This document shows, in pieces, positions 53,538 through 62,758 of a DNA stretch of 64,000 nucleotides (position 1 is its first letter; each line of letters begins with the position of its first letter). The position numbers and the translations under genes were made by a program. Under the pieces are notes generated by a model, which searched no databases, had not been told where the DNA came from, and was given only the letters and a program-made list of their open reading frames with translations. The stretch comes from Cyanobacteriota bacterium (GTDB lineage Bacteria; Acidobacteriota; Vicinamibacteria; Vicinamibacterales; UBA2999). The stretch is from the NCBI GenBank assembly GCA_019752015.1, contig JAIEMQ010000041.1, positions 68,469 to 132,468 of the forward strand, read 5' to 3'.

Positions 53538-54167
53538 GTGACCGAGCGAAAACGCCATGTGTCGATGATCCGGTCCTACACCTGGGCCGATTTCCTCACG
53601 ATCGGCAATGCCTCGTGCGGGACCGTCTCTATATTTCTCTGCCTCGATTACCTGGCGACCGGGCGGCCGCGCTTCCTGTGGGCGGCCTTCATTCTGCTGC
53701 CGGCCGCGCTCGTCCTCGACGTCCTCGACGGCTACGTCGCTCGGCTGGATAAGAAGCGTCAATCGGTGCTCGGCGCCGATCTCGATTCGCTCGCCGATGT
53801 GATCTCGTTCGGCGTCGCGCCGGCGGTGCTCGGCTTCACGCTCGGCATGCGCGGCGGATGGGACATGCTGATCCTCACCTACTTCGTCGTGTGCGGCGTC
53901 AGCCGCCTCGCGCGCTTCAACGTGACCGCATCCGCGCTCGCCGATGAGACGACGGGGAAGGTGAAGTATTTCGAAGGGACGCCGATCCCGACCAGCGTCG
54001 TCATCGTCATCATGCTGGGCTTCGCGCAATACTTCGGAGGCGTGGATGACAATCTCTGGCTCGGCGTCACGCGCGTCGGATTCGCCGAGCTGCATCCGTT
54101 GGCGTTGATCTACGCGCTGAGCGGCAGCGCGATGATCAGCGCGACGTTACGCATTCCGAAACCATAA
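53538..54167 (+). CDS. pssA: CDP-diacylglycerol-serine O-phosphatidyltransferase
   Basis: 209 residues from a GTG at 53538. The CDP-alcohol phosphotransferase motif D-G-x2-A-R-x8-G-x3-D-x3-D is complete at about residues 64-87 (DGYVARLDKKRQSVLGADLD followed by SLAD). Several membrane helices surround it. The enzyme makes phosphatidylserine, the precursor of phosphatidylethanolamine, in the inner membrane; KVKYFEGTPIP is typical of this subfamily. No Psd gene is adjacent. TACCCT (53526-53531) ends 6 nt before the GTG, suggesting a leaderless start. Confidence 0.9.
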   Translation: MTERKRHVSMIRSYTWADFLTIGNASCGTVSIFLCLDYLATGRPRFLWAAFILLPAALVLDVLDGYVARLDKKRQSVLGADLDSLADVISFGVAPAVLGFTLGMRGGWDMLILTYFVVCGVSRLARFNVTASALADETTGKVKYFEGTPIPTSVVIVIMLGFAQYFGGVDDNLWLGVTRVGFAELHPLALIYALSGSAMISATLRIPKP

Positions 54168-54277
54168 ACACGAAGGACACGAAGGTCACGAAGACAAATG
54201 TTCAAAACGCCAGGGCTGCCAAGCGGCATTTGTATTTGGAAAAAGTTGCCTCCGTGTTCTTCGTGTCATTCGTGTTT
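54166..54277. repeat. Inverted pair of degenerate CACGAAG repeats
   Basis: 54166-54195 has AAACACGAAG, GACACGAAG and GTCACGAAG units. 54252-54277 is the reverse complement type (GTGTTCTTCGTGTCATTC, GTGTTT). Inside, CAAATG (54195-54200) and CATTTG also pair. The arms could form a stem about 26 nt long around a 55-nt middle. The right arm is translated as the signal-peptide core of the amidohydrolase fragment. Confidence 0.72.
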
Positions 54278-54514
54278 GCAATTCGTTGTTCGCAAGCGCC
54301 GGCGGCGCCAACGCCGCCGCCATCCGCCGGTCCGGTGACTGGCGTGTTGAAACGGTTGAAGAACAAAGGCACGCTTCGCGCCGGCGCCGATGCCGACTTC
54401 GTCGTGCTCGATGCGAATCCAGCCGATGCGATCGTGAACACGCGACGGATCGCGCGCGTCGTTGTAGCCGGGCGCGACAGCGATCGCGCCGCGCTGCGAA
54501 CAGGGATCCAATAG
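54254..54514 (+). pseudogene. Amidohydrolase reduced to signal peptide plus C-terminus
   Basis: From a GTG at 54254 the frame reads a signal-like segment (FFVSFVFAIRCSQAPAAP) joined directly to the C-terminal end of an imidazolonepropionase/dihydroorotase-type amidohydrolase (KGTLRAGADADFVVLDANPA, DAIVNTRRIARVVVAGRD). The 300-400 residues with the metal ligands are gone. The deletion left a clean open frame. The signal-like core is made of the short repeat at 54252-54277. Confidence 0.65.
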
Positions 54515-54832
54515 ATCAACGCGCGCGGCTGAATCTGAATCGCGCAAGCCTTTTCCAACAAGCACCGTGCTCGAGCCGGCCCGGCGCCAAGGCCGCACCA
54601 TTGCAGGGTCGCGCAACTCAGCCACACGCTCTGCGGATTGCGCCTCCATTCGCAGAAATTAAATTCATCGCTGCGTCGGCTGGCATCGCGTCTGCAAAGC
54701 CTACCGGCGTATGGGCAGCACGCCATCCGTTCGTGTGGTGACGTTACCGAGTATTCCCCGCCAATTACCCATAAGGCGTCACAGACCGGTTCGCGGTTTC
54801 CCTGAGAGAACGCGGTGCGGAGTCGGGCGACG
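54515..54832. other. Spacer without recognisable gene
   Basis: About 318 nt between the amidohydrolase remnant and copA. No coding frame, repeat or hairpin of note. It probably contains the promoter of the copper operon. No copper-regulator (CueR, CopR) site could be recognised. Confidence 0.5.
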
Positions 54833-56809
54833 ATGACCCGGTCCCTGTCGAGGCGGCAGATGTTGCAGCACGGCGGCTTCGCCGGACTCGCCGCCGCGCT
54901 GCAGAAGTTGCTGCCCGACTATGTCCTGCACGCCGGAGTCCTGCCCGCCATACAAACGTCTCCGCCGGCGCTGAGCGGTGAGGTCATCAACCTGACGATT
55001 GGCGAAACGCCGATCCGTATCGGCTCGCGTCAGGTGATGGCGACGACGCTCAACGGCACGGTGCCGGGTCCGTTGATTCGATTGCGCGAAGGGCAGCAGG
55101 TCACGCTCAACGTCACAAATCGATTGAGCGACATGACGTCGATTCACTGGCACGGCGTGCTGGTCCCCCACGACATGGACGGCGTGCCCGGCGTCAGCTT
55201 CAAAGGGATTGAGCCGGGTGAAACCTTTTCGTACAAGTTCAAGGTCCGCCAGTACGGCACCTACTGGTATCACAGTCACTCACCTGGCCAGTTACAGCTC
55301 GGCACGTATGCGCCCCTCATCATCGACCATGCCAAACGCGATCCCGTTGAGTATGACCGCGAGTACACGATCCTGCTCTCCGACTGGAGCTTCCAATCGG
55401 AAGGCGCGATGCTCGCGCGCCTGAAGAAGCAGGCCGGCTACTTCAATTTTCAGCAACGCACCATGGGTGAGTTCTTCCGCGACTTGCGCGAATACGGCTG
55501 GGCGCCGACCATGGACCACTACCTGATGTGGTCGCGCATGCGCATGGACCCGAGCGACTTTGCCGACGTCACAGGCTTCGCCTACGTCTACTTGATGAAC
55601 GGCCTCACCCCGGAGGCGAACTGGACAGCGCTGTTCACGCCGAAGGAACGCGTGCGTCTGCGGTTCATCAACGCCGGCGCGATGACGTTCCACGACGTGC
55701 GGATTCCCGACCTGCAGATGTCGGTGGTGCAGGCGGACGGTCAGGACGTCGAGCCCGTGGCGGTCGACGAGTTCCGCATCGGCCCCGGCGAGACCTACGA
55801 CGTCGTCGTGGTTCCGCCCGACGATCGCGCCTACACGATCTTCTCCGAAGTGCTCGATCGATCCGGTTATGCCCGCGGCACGCTGGCGCCACGTCCCGGC
55901 ATGATGGCTGAAGTCCCTCCGCGTCGCCGTCGCCCCCTCCGCACCATGGAGGAGATGGGCATGAGGATGGGAGACGAGATGCCGGGCATGGCGCTGGAGA
56001 TGGACAAGAACGCCAAGGCCGGCGGCAAGCCGATGATGGGGAGGGACATGATGATGCCCGGCATGACGATGCCGGAACACGACATGAAGCCGGGCATGAA
56101 GATGCCTCCGGCCAAGCCGGACGCGATGCCGGACATGAACATGCCCAGGCACGAGATGAAGCCGAAGCCCGCAATGCCGGGCCAGGACATGAAGCAACCG
56201 GGCATGACGGACATGAAGATGGGCGGCCTGCAGCAGGAGGGCATGAAGATGGAACGACCCAGGCCCGTCTCGCATGGACCCGACAGCCACGGCACCGGCA
56301 ACCAGATGGCCCCCGAAGAGACGACGAGCCGCTTCGACGACCCCGGCGCCGGACTGGGCGGAGACGGCCGTCGCGTCCTGACCTATGCGGATCTCATGGC
56401 GCTCGAGCCCGGCGCGGATCATCGCGAGCCCGGACGCGCGCTCGAGATTCACCTGACCGGGCACATGGAGCGCTTCATGTGGTCCCTGGACGGCAGGAAG
56501 TTCTCCGACGCACGGCAGCCGATCCATTTCCAGCTGGGTGAGCGGCTGCGATGGACGTTCGTGAACGACACCATGATGGAGCACACCATGCACCTGCACG
56601 GGATGTTCATGGAGCTCGAAAACGGCGCCGAACCGCGGCTGCCTCGCAAGCACACCGTGCTCGTCAAACCCGCCGAGCGCATCTCGGTCGCGATCACGCC
56701 CGACGAGCGCGGTCCGTTCGCCTTCCACTGCCATCTGTCGCTGCACATGGAGGCCGGCATGTTCCGCGTCGTGCTCGTGTCAGACCGGCTGCCGGAGACG
56801 ACGCGATGA
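54833..56809 (+). CDS. copA: CopA-type multicopper oxidase with Met-rich region
   Basis: 658 residues from the ATG at 54833 (GTG at 54815 would add six). Tat signal MTRSLSRRQMLQHGGFAG. Three cupredoxin domains: copper ligands SIHWHGVLVPHD near residue 104, GTYWYHSHSPGQ near 143, HTMHLHGMFME near 583 and HCHLSLHMEAGMF near 635 (type 1 Cys-His-Met). Between residues 360 and 475 lies a methionine-rich stretch (MGMRMGDEMPGMALEMDKNA, PGMTMPEHDMKPGMKMPP) that should bind Cu(I). It oxidises Cu(I) in the periplasm and protects against copper. The stop overlaps copB (ATGA). Confidence 0.92.
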   Translation: MTRSLSRRQMLQHGGFAGLAAALQKLLPDYVLHAGVLPAIQTSPPALSGEVINLTIGETPIRIGSRQVMATTLNGTVPGPLIRLREGQQVTLNVTNRLSDMTSIHWHGVLVPHDMDGVPGVSFKGIEPGETFSYKFKVRQYGTYWYHSHSPGQLQLGTYAPLIIDHAKRDPVEYDREYTILLSDWSFQSEGAMLARLKKQAGYFNFQQRTMGEFFRDLREYGWAPTMDHYLMWSRMRMDPSDFADVTGFAYVYLMNGLTPEANWTALFTPKERVRLRFINAGAMTFHDVRIPDLQMSVVQADGQDVEPVAVDEFRIGPGETYDVVVVPPDDRAYTIFSEVLDRSGYARGTLAPRPGMMAEVPPRRRRPLRTMEEMGMRMGDEMPGMALEMDKNAKAGGKPMMGRDMMMPGMTMPEHDMKPGMKMPPAKPDAMPDMNMPRHEMKPKPAMPGQDMKQPGMTDMKMGGLQQEGMKMERPRPVSHGPDSHGTGNQMAPEETTSRFDDPGAGLGGDGRRVLTYADLMALEPGADHREPGRALEIHLTGHMERFMWSLDGRKFSDARQPIHFQLGERLRWTFVNDTMMEHTMHLHGMFMELENGAEPRLPRKHTVLVKPAERISVAITPDERGPFAFHCHLSLHMEAGMFRVVLVSDRLPETTR

Positions 56810-57579
56810 CGCTGCGATCGATCCGCTCCGCGATCGCGGTCCTGGGTCTCGTGGCCGCTGCGGCGCCCGCACTGGCGCAGACGCAAACGCCGGCTAGCTT
56901 CCCTCCGCCGGGATGGCCGGAGCCCGTCGACGATCGCATGCGACAGACGTTCGCGCTGGTCAACGTCCTTGACGTTATTCCGCGCGGCGACGCCAGCGAT
57001 CTCAGCTGGGACATGGAGGGATGGCACGGCGGCGACTTCAACCGGCTCTGGTTCAAGAGCGAAGGCGAACAGAGCTTCACGAAAGCGGAACGGAACATCG
57101 ATGTGCAGGTGTTGTACGGCCGCTTCGTCAAGAAGTTCTACGACGCGCAATTCGGCGCTGGCGTGCAGACGGCCACGTTCGAGGGCCGCAACGTGACGCG
57201 GGCGCAAGCCGTGGTCGGGCTGGAAGGCTTCGTGCCGTACAAGTACGACCTCGAATCGCTGCTGTTCATCAGCCATCAAGGCGACGTCGCCGGGCGAATC
57301 ACGTTCACGCGCGAGTACCTGATGACGCAACGCCTGATCCTGCAGCCGCGTTTCGAGACCAATGTCGCGGCGCAGCGTGTCGAGGCGTTCGGCGTCGGCA
57401 CGGGCCTCAACAACATCGAGCTCGGTCTGCGGTTCCGCTATGAATTTCGCCGCGAGCTCGCGCCTTACCTCGGTGTGTCGTTCGATCGGCAGTTTTTCGG
57501 CACGGCCGATCTATCGCGCGCCGCTCGCCGCGATCCCAGTCAGGTCCGATTCGTGTTTGGGTTACGCGCGTGGCGATAG
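56806..57579 (+). CDS. copB: Copper resistance protein B
   Basis: 257 residues. The start overlaps the copA stop by 4 nt. Signal peptide MTLRSIRSAIAVLGLVAAAAPALA. CopB is an outer-membrane beta-barrel: alternating strands YDAQFGAGVQTATFEGRNVT, YDLESLLFISHQGDVAGRIT, NIELGLRFRYEFRRELAPYL and the final aromatic strand VRFVFGLRAWR. It lacks the long Met-rich N-terminus of some CopB proteins. It works with CopA in copper sequestration or export. Confidence 0.9.
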   Translation: MTLRSIRSAIAVLGLVAAAAPALAQTQTPASFPPPGWPEPVDDRMRQTFALVNVLDVIPRGDASDLSWDMEGWHGGDFNRLWFKSEGEQSFTKAERNIDVQVLYGRFVKKFYDAQFGAGVQTATFEGRNVTRAQAVVGLEGFVPYKYDLESLLFISHQGDVAGRITFTREYLMTQRLILQPRFETNVAAQRVEAFGVGTGLNNIELGLRFRYEFRRELAPYLGVSFDRQFFGTADLSRAARRDPSQVRFVFGLRAWR

Positions 57580-57651
57580 GCCGCGCGGCCGGATGCGCTA
57601 CATCGGCGCGGAAACCGCTATTCGAAGATCCCGTCTATCGAGGAGGCAGTC

Positions 57652-57864
57652 ATGGATCCGCGCACCGCACGTCCGGCAGTGTACATCGCCCGTGTATTCG
57701 TCGCCCTGGCCTGTCTGGCGCTGCTCGGCGCGTGGGTCACGCAACTGACCGGCGCGCCGCTGTTCGGGATGACGCAACAGCACTTTTTCAGTGAGAGCAC
57801 CGTATTCGCCCTGCTCGGCATCGCGTTGTTCGCCGATGCCTTCTGGCATGGCCGCGCACTGTGA
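57652..57864 (+). CDS. Small two-helix membrane protein in the copper operon
   Basis: 70 residues, ATG 57652 with GAGGAGG upstream. Two hydrophobic segments (YIARVFVALACLALLGAWVT and ESTVFALLGIALFADAFWHG) suggest a hairpin in the inner membrane. No metal-binding motif. It follows copB by 72 nt on the same strand and may be co-transcribed. Confidence 0.65.
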   Translation: MDPRTARPAVYIARVFVALACLALLGAWVTQLTGAPLFGMTQQHFFSESTVFALLGIALFADAFWHGRAL

Positions 57865-57920
57865 GCCACACCATCAATCGTTGAAGAGGGAACGTTATGC
57901 CTCGTCTTCCGCACCTAGAC

Positions 57921-59420
57921 CTAGACGACCCACGCATCCCACGCGCCATACCGCTCACGCACGATCCCGCGTGGCACAGACAGGGCGATGACGGCCGCAC
58001 CCGCGGCCATGTCACTCCAGCGGGCCGGCGCTGACGCGCCCGTCAGCACCCACGGTGCGAGCAAGAGCCAGAGGCCGAACAGCAGATTGAGCCATCTCAA
58101 CGCGCGCACCACGTCCGCGGCACTGATCACGGCGACCGTGAGGATGAGCGCGCCGACCAGATTGTCGCTGTCGGCGGCACGTCCGTCACTGCCCAGCGCC
58201 CATGGTGCGAACATCAGCCACAACCCGACGGCCGTTGAGGCGACCAGCGACCACGGCACGCTGACGCCCCAGCTTGCAGCGGGCAGCAATGCCGGCAGCT
58301 GCGCTCCATACCGCGGCGTCCGCTCATCCGCGCTGCCGCCCTCCATGGTGTCGCCGGCCCAGAACGTCCACCAGAACGGTTTGCCCGCGCGGACCCGCTC
58401 GCGCATGAACTGGCCCATCGCAATCACTTCGTCGACGGTGAACGGAATCATGATCATCATGAGGGCGGCGGCGGCGAGACACAAGGTGCACCACTCGCCG
58501 ACCACCACCGGCTGCAGGATCACCAGGACGATGTGCGTCAGCCCGAGCGGGACGACCAGGATGAAGAAGAACGTCACCATCCACGGCATCGTTCGCCAGC
58601 GGGTGCGCCCACCCATCCATGCCATCAGCACCTCGAGGGTGTACGCGGTCGCGCCGAGGCCCGCATCGGAAATCGGCCACATCTGCGACACCTCGGATGT
58701 CAGGACCCGATGGGTCCCGGCGCCGAAGAATGGCTCCCAGATGGTACCGATGTATCCGAGCTGATACGCGGCAAGGTAACGGGAGATCAACCATCCGATC
58801 AGCCCGAGACCGACCATCGGCATGCGCTGATGCCAGGACGACGGGTTGTAGGACCAGCCGGGCGGAATCTCAGGCCCCGGCTTCATCATCGCCATGTGGT
58901 GCGCCATGCCCGGCATCATCGGCACGAGAATCGAGAGCGTGATCGCGAGCGCGCCGACCAGCGTGTCATTGAGGTACGCGGCAGCCGTTGGCGCCCAGAA
59001 GATTAATGGAGCGAACTGGAGCCAGACGCCGACGAGGGACACCGACCAACGGCCGACGAAGTCGAATCTCGGCGCCAGCGCCATGCCGGCGAACGCGACG
59101 AGCAACACACCGCTCGCGATGTCACTCCACATCATGGCGGCGCTGCGGTACCCGAACGTGAATGGGCTGCTGACCAGCCACAGGCCGAGCATCATCACGG
59201 CCGCATTTGTCCACAGCCACGGCGCCCGCATCTCGCGGAGCATCGTCATGTGATCGGGGGCGTGATCCTCCGCGGGTGATTCACCACCACGTTGTGGTAC
59301 CAATGCCATCCCGCACTTCGGACAGGTGCCGGGCCGATCCTGACGCACCTCAGGGTGCATGGGACAGGTGTAGACGCCGGCAGCCCTCACTTCTTCGAGA
59401 CGGCGCTCTGCTCGAGCCAT
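57921..59420 (-). CDS. Heavy-metal-binding domain / SPW / VKOR fusion membrane protein
   Basis: 499 residues. Residues 16-42 (YTCPMHPEVRQDRPGTCPKC, then GMALVP) are the heavy-metal-binding domain found on CopA and CzcB proteins. SPW-type helices follow (NAAVMMLGLWLVSSPFTFGY, VWLQFAPLIFWAPTAAAYLN). A vitamin K epoxide reductase-like four-helix part (residues 270-350) contains WCTLCLAAAA, the CxxC active site. A second SPW block closes (GLWLMFAPWALGSDG, GLWLLLAPWVLTGA). A membrane thiol-redox protein tied to metal stress is inferred. Its ATG lies inside the end of the epimerase gene (34-nt overlap). Confidence 0.78.
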   Translation of the reverse strand: MARAERRLEEVRAAGVYTCPMHPEVRQDRPGTCPKCGMALVPQRGGESPAEDHAPDHMTMLREMRAPWLWTNAAVMMLGLWLVSSPFTFGYRSAAMMWSDIASGVLLVAFAGMALAPRFDFVGRWSVSLVGVWLQFAPLIFWAPTAAAYLNDTLVGALAITLSILVPMMPGMAHHMAMMKPGPEIPPGWSYNPSSWHQRMPMVGLGLIGWLISRYLAAYQLGYIGTIWEPFFGAGTHRVLTSEVSQMWPISDAGLGATAYTLEVLMAWMGGRTRWRTMPWMVTFFFILVVPLGLTHIVLVILQPVVVGEWCTLCLAAAALMMIMIPFTVDEVIAMGQFMRERVRAGKPFWWTFWAGDTMEGGSADERTPRYGAQLPALLPAASWGVSVPWSLVASTAVGLWLMFAPWALGSDGRAADSDNLVGALILTVAVISAADVVRALRWLNLLFGLWLLLAPWVLTGASAPARWSDMAAGAAVIALSVPRGIVRERYGAWDAWVV

Positions 59421-60490
59421 GACGGTGCCTCCAGCGTGTTCGTCTTGTAGAAACGCAACGGATCGGACTTGAGGTTTTTTACCATCCGCGGCAACGTCTC
59501 GCGCAGTGACCGCTGCGGTGTCCAGCCCAAGATCGTGTGAGCCCGGCCGATATCGAGTGCGTAGTGGTCATCCGCGAGATCGATCATCCAGGGTTTGATG
59601 AACGGTTCCTCACCTGGTACCTGGTCCTCCAGCCAGGCGCCCGTCTTCGCAAGCGCCTTCGGAATGACCCGCGTCTCCCACTCTTCGTCGTGAATGAGCC
59701 GGCCGAAGGATCGCTGCAACTCGTCATAGCTCAACGTCTCAGGCTCGCCAATCAGAAACGTTTCATCGGGACCAAGCTGCTGACGATGTTCGATCGTCCT
59801 GGCGATGGCCTCGACGACATCGTCCAGGTGCACGAAGGCCTGCCCGCGCGAGATGTCGCCGGGAAACAGCTTGCTCGTCAGCTTGCGTTCATAGATGCGC
59901 TGCATTTGATTGGCGAGTGGAATCGAGTGGCAGTCGTCGCCGTACACCCCGGCGATGCGCAGGCTGACGGAGCGGATCCTTCCGCGCTCACGCCGGATCA
60001 GTTCCTCGGTCGCCACCTTGGAGCGTGGGTAATCCCACTTGGGATCGAGGGGCCACTCTTCGTTGATACGCTCGCCCGGCTGGCAGGGCGCGTGCACGAG
60101 CATCGTGCTGGAGAAGACGAACTGGTCAACGTCGAAGGCTTGTAACGCCCCGAGCAACCGGCCGGTCCCGCGAACCGTGATCTCGTCGTAGAGCGGGCTT
60201 GCCTCGCCCGAGAAGTCATAGTACGCGGCCAGGTGGATCACCGAGGCGATCTGGCCTCCGTACGCGTAGCGGACCCGTTCGAAGGCCGCCCTCACACTCT
60301 CGTCCGAGGTGAGGTCCACGCCGATGCATTCGGCCTCGGGCGGCGGGTGCGGCCCACCGTCCCGATCGAAGCCGATGATACGGGAGCCGCGCGCCAGACG
60401 ACGGATCACGGCGCGGCCGATGAAACCGCTGCTGCCGGTAACGAGAACAACCTCGGCCGAGTTGCGATCGGTGCCTGCCATTGCGCTCAC
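59387..60490 (-). CDS. NAD-dependent epimerase/dehydratase (extended SDR)
   Basis: 367 residues; an ATG at 60481 is an alternative start. The N-terminal Rossmann motif VLVTGSSGFIGRAVIRRLAR, FSSTMLVHAP and the catalytic YPRSKVATEELIRR (Y-x3-K near residue 153) define an extended SDR. The C-terminal substrate domain is normal. Such enzymes act on nucleotide sugars or related alcohols. The gene overlaps transketolase upstream by 4 nt and the VKOR fusion downstream by 34 nt, a tight three-gene operon. Confidence 0.85.
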   Translation of the reverse strand: MSAMAGTDRNSAEVVLVTGSSGFIGRAVIRRLARGSRIIGFDRDGGPHPPPEAECIGVDLTSDESVRAAFERVRYAYGGQIASVIHLAAYYDFSGEASPLYDEITVRGTGRLLGALQAFDVDQFVFSSTMLVHAPCQPGERINEEWPLDPKWDYPRSKVATEELIRRERGRIRSVSLRIAGVYGDDCHSIPLANQMQRIYERKLTSKLFPGDISRGQAFVHLDDVVEAIARTIEHRQQLGPDETFLIGEPETLSYDELQRSFGRLIHDEEWETRVIPKALAKTGAWLEDQVPGEEPFIKPWMIDLADDHYALDIGRAHTILGWTPQRSLRETLPRMVKNLKSDPLRFYKTNTLEAPSWLEQSAVSKK

Positions 60491-62376
60491 TCCTTTTCCC
60501 TGCCCGCGACCGGGCCGGCATGTTCTGCCATTACCAGCCTTCCGACGGTCTTGACGAGGGCGGCAGCCGAAATGCCCATGAAGTCACGCAGTTCGTCACC
60601 GGCGCCACTCATGGGTGTCTTGTCTACGGCCAACATCGTCACGGGCACCGGCCGTTCGGCGAGCGCCTCGAGCACCGCGGCGCCAAGCCCTCCCGCCGGA
60701 TAGTGGTCCTCGATCGTCACGATCGCTCTGGTGGCATCGGCCGCCTCACGCAGCATGGCGGCGTCGATCGGTTTGATGCTGTAGGCATCGATGATGCGCA
60801 CCGGAATGCCGTCACGCCGCAAGTGATCGAACGCCGCCAGTGCCTCATGCACCGTGGCGCCGGCGGCGACGATGGTGAGCCGGTCGCTGTTGCTCTGCCG
60901 CAGCACCTTGCTGCCGCCAATGTGAAAGGTCTCCTCGTTCGCATAGATCACCGGCGTGTCCTGCCGCATGGTTCGCAGATACACCATCCCGTCGTGAGCT
61001 GCCGCGGCCTCGACCAGCGCCTCGGTTGAGACCGCATCGCACGGATGCAGCACAGTTGACGTGAGAATCGACCGGAACATGGCGATGTCTTCCAGGCCCA
61101 TTTGCGAGGGGCCGTCTTCGCCGATGGAGACGCCGGCATGAGACCCGACGAACTTGACGTTCGCCTGCGAGTACTGACTCATGCGGATCTGATCGAAGGC
61201 GCGCGTCAGGAACGCGGCGAACGTGGACACGAAGGGAATCTTTCCGCGCAGCGACAGCCCCAGCGCCACTTCGACCATGTTCTGCTCGGCAATGAACATC
61301 TCGAAGAAACGTCCAGGCACCGTGGCCGCAAACATCTCGGCCATCGTCGAGTTGCTGACTTCGCCGTCAAGACTCACGAGCTGCGGGAATTTCGGCGCGA
61401 TGCGAGTCAACGCCGCTCCATAGGCCTTGCGCGTCGCGACCGATTTGCCAAGCTCATAACGGGGAGCGCCGGCCGGCTGCGGAGCGGCGCGTTCCGGACG
61501 ACGGTCCTCGGGCGCGGCAATCGTGCCGCGCACCGTACGATCGACATCGGCCAGTTCGCCGAGCGCGTGCTTCTGTTGGTCTCGGTCGAGCGCCTTGCCG
61601 TGCCAGCCGCTGGCATCCTCGAGAAAGGAGACGCCCTTGCCCTTGAGCGTGCGCGCGATGATCATCACGGGCTGCGACTGCTCCGACCCCGCGGCGCGAC
61701 AGGCATCGAGGATCTGCGGCATGTCGTGTCCGTCGATCGTCAGGGTCTTCCAGCCGAACGCCGCGACGCGCCGGGCGTAGGCGTCGATATCGTGTCCAAG
61801 CATCGTGGCGCCGCGCTGGCCGAGGCGGTTGACGTCGATGATTCCAACCAGGTTCGTGAGGTGGTAATGCGCCGCGAGCTGAATGGCCTCCCACTGCGAG
61901 CCTTCCGCCATCTCGCTGTCGCCAAGCAGGACGTAGGTCCGATAGGGCAGGCGGTCGAGGCGACTGGCGTTCAGGGCCATGCCGACACCGATACCCAGAC
62001 CCTGGCCCAGCGAGCCGGTGGCCGCCTCCGCATACGGGAAGCGCCGCGTGGGATGGCCTTCCAGCCGGCTCCCGAACTGCCGGTACGTGAGCAGCTCCTG
62101 CTCGTCAATGGCGCCGGCGACCGCCCACAACGCGTACAACAGCGGCGAGGCATGTCCCTTCGAAAAGATCAGCCGGTCATTGTTGGGGTGGCCGGGATCA
62201 TCGACCTTTGAGCGAAACGTGCCACCAAACACCAGACCGGTCATTAAATCCGCGGCCGAGAGCGCCGATGTTAAGTGTCCGGACTCTGCCTGGGTCGTCG
62301 CGTTGACGCTGTGGTACCGAATCAGTCGGGCTGCGGCCTGGAGATGCGCCACCTGAGCTGGCGTACCGCGTTGCAT
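60487..62376 (-). CDS. tkt: Transketolase
   Basis: 629 residues. Thiamine-diphosphate enzyme: the ThDP-binding motif is GDSEMAEGSQWEAIQLAAHY followed by IIDVNRLGQ (residues about 155-195). SKGHASPLLYALWAVAG, TGSLGQGLGIGVGMALN, GEVSNSTMAEMFA, EQNMVEVALGLSLRGKIPFV and SHAGVSIGEDGPSQMGLEDI are family blocks. Length and motifs fit the animal-type class rather than the 660-residue E. coli type. It transfers C2 units in the pentose phosphate pathway. The first gene of a tkt-epimerase-VKOR operon, in a copper-linked block, suggests an accessory copy. Confidence 0.9.
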   Translation of the reverse strand: MQRGTPAQVAHLQAAARLIRYHSVNATTQAESGHLTSALSAADLMTGLVFGGTFRSKVDDPGHPNNDRLIFSKGHASPLLYALWAVAGAIDEQELLTYRQFGSRLEGHPTRRFPYAEAATGSLGQGLGIGVGMALNASRLDRLPYRTYVLLGDSEMAEGSQWEAIQLAAHYHLTNLVGIIDVNRLGQRGATMLGHDIDAYARRVAAFGWKTLTIDGHDMPQILDACRAAGSEQSQPVMIIARTLKGKGVSFLEDASGWHGKALDRDQQKHALGELADVDRTVRGTIAAPEDRRPERAAPQPAGAPRYELGKSVATRKAYGAALTRIAPKFPQLVSLDGEVSNSTMAEMFAATVPGRFFEMFIAEQNMVEVALGLSLRGKIPFVSTFAAFLTRAFDQIRMSQYSQANVKFVGSHAGVSIGEDGPSQMGLEDIAMFRSILTSTVLHPCDAVSTEALVEAAAAHDGMVYLRTMRQDTPVIYANEETFHIGGSKVLRQSNSDRLTIVAAGATVHEALAAFDHLRRDGIPVRIIDAYSIKPIDAAMLREAADATRAIVTIEDHYPAGGLGAAVLEALAERPVPVTMLAVDKTPMSGAGDELRDFMGISAAALVKTVGRLVMAEHAGPVAGREKE

Positions 62377-62403
62377 GATGGCTTCGGTGCAAGCGACGCG
62401 CCA

Positions 62404-62643
62404 TCAGCCGCTTGTGACGACAACCGCAGTCTGGATTGCATACTGCTGCTGCACGTAGGTGGCGCGCCGGCTGTTCTCGAAGTAATCAATGCCGCGGTCC
62501 CTCATGAACGCGTCCTGAATTCCGCGCAGATCAATCCACGCGTGAGAGAACTGGTGCATGAAGAGCGGGGCGCCCACCTCGCGCCCCGATTGCATCAGGA
62601 AAGTGCTCACTGCGGGCAGCCGCGGCCAGCGACTGGAACGCAC
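62404..62643 (-). pseudogene. C-terminal fragment of a glucoamylase-family protein
   Basis: The stretch GAPLFMHQFSHAWIDLRGIQ, DAFMRDRGIDYFENSRRATY and VQQQYAIQ is characteristic of the glucoamylase-like (GH15-related, IPR019282-type) proteins, which run about 450 residues. Only the last 60 or so remain, ending at TGA 62404-62406. The remaining 115 nt to the VWA gene hold no gene. Confidence 0.65.
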
Positions 62644-62758
62644 GCAATACGGATGCCACAGCGCACCAGAGTTCGATTAATTTCTCGCGAATGTTTCTCG
62701 CGAGCCGAGCAGCGCGAGTCGAACATCACCACACGCGTCCCGTGCGACAATCTGAGGT

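Noticed and set aside
54166-54277. Inverted repeat as a transposon end pair
   Set aside because: The arms are degenerate short repeats, with no transposase or target duplication, and other loci have the same plan.
55292-56746. 484-codon open frame antisense to copA
   Set aside because: Histidine- and valine-rich shadow of the Met-rich sense strand; no start signal or domain.
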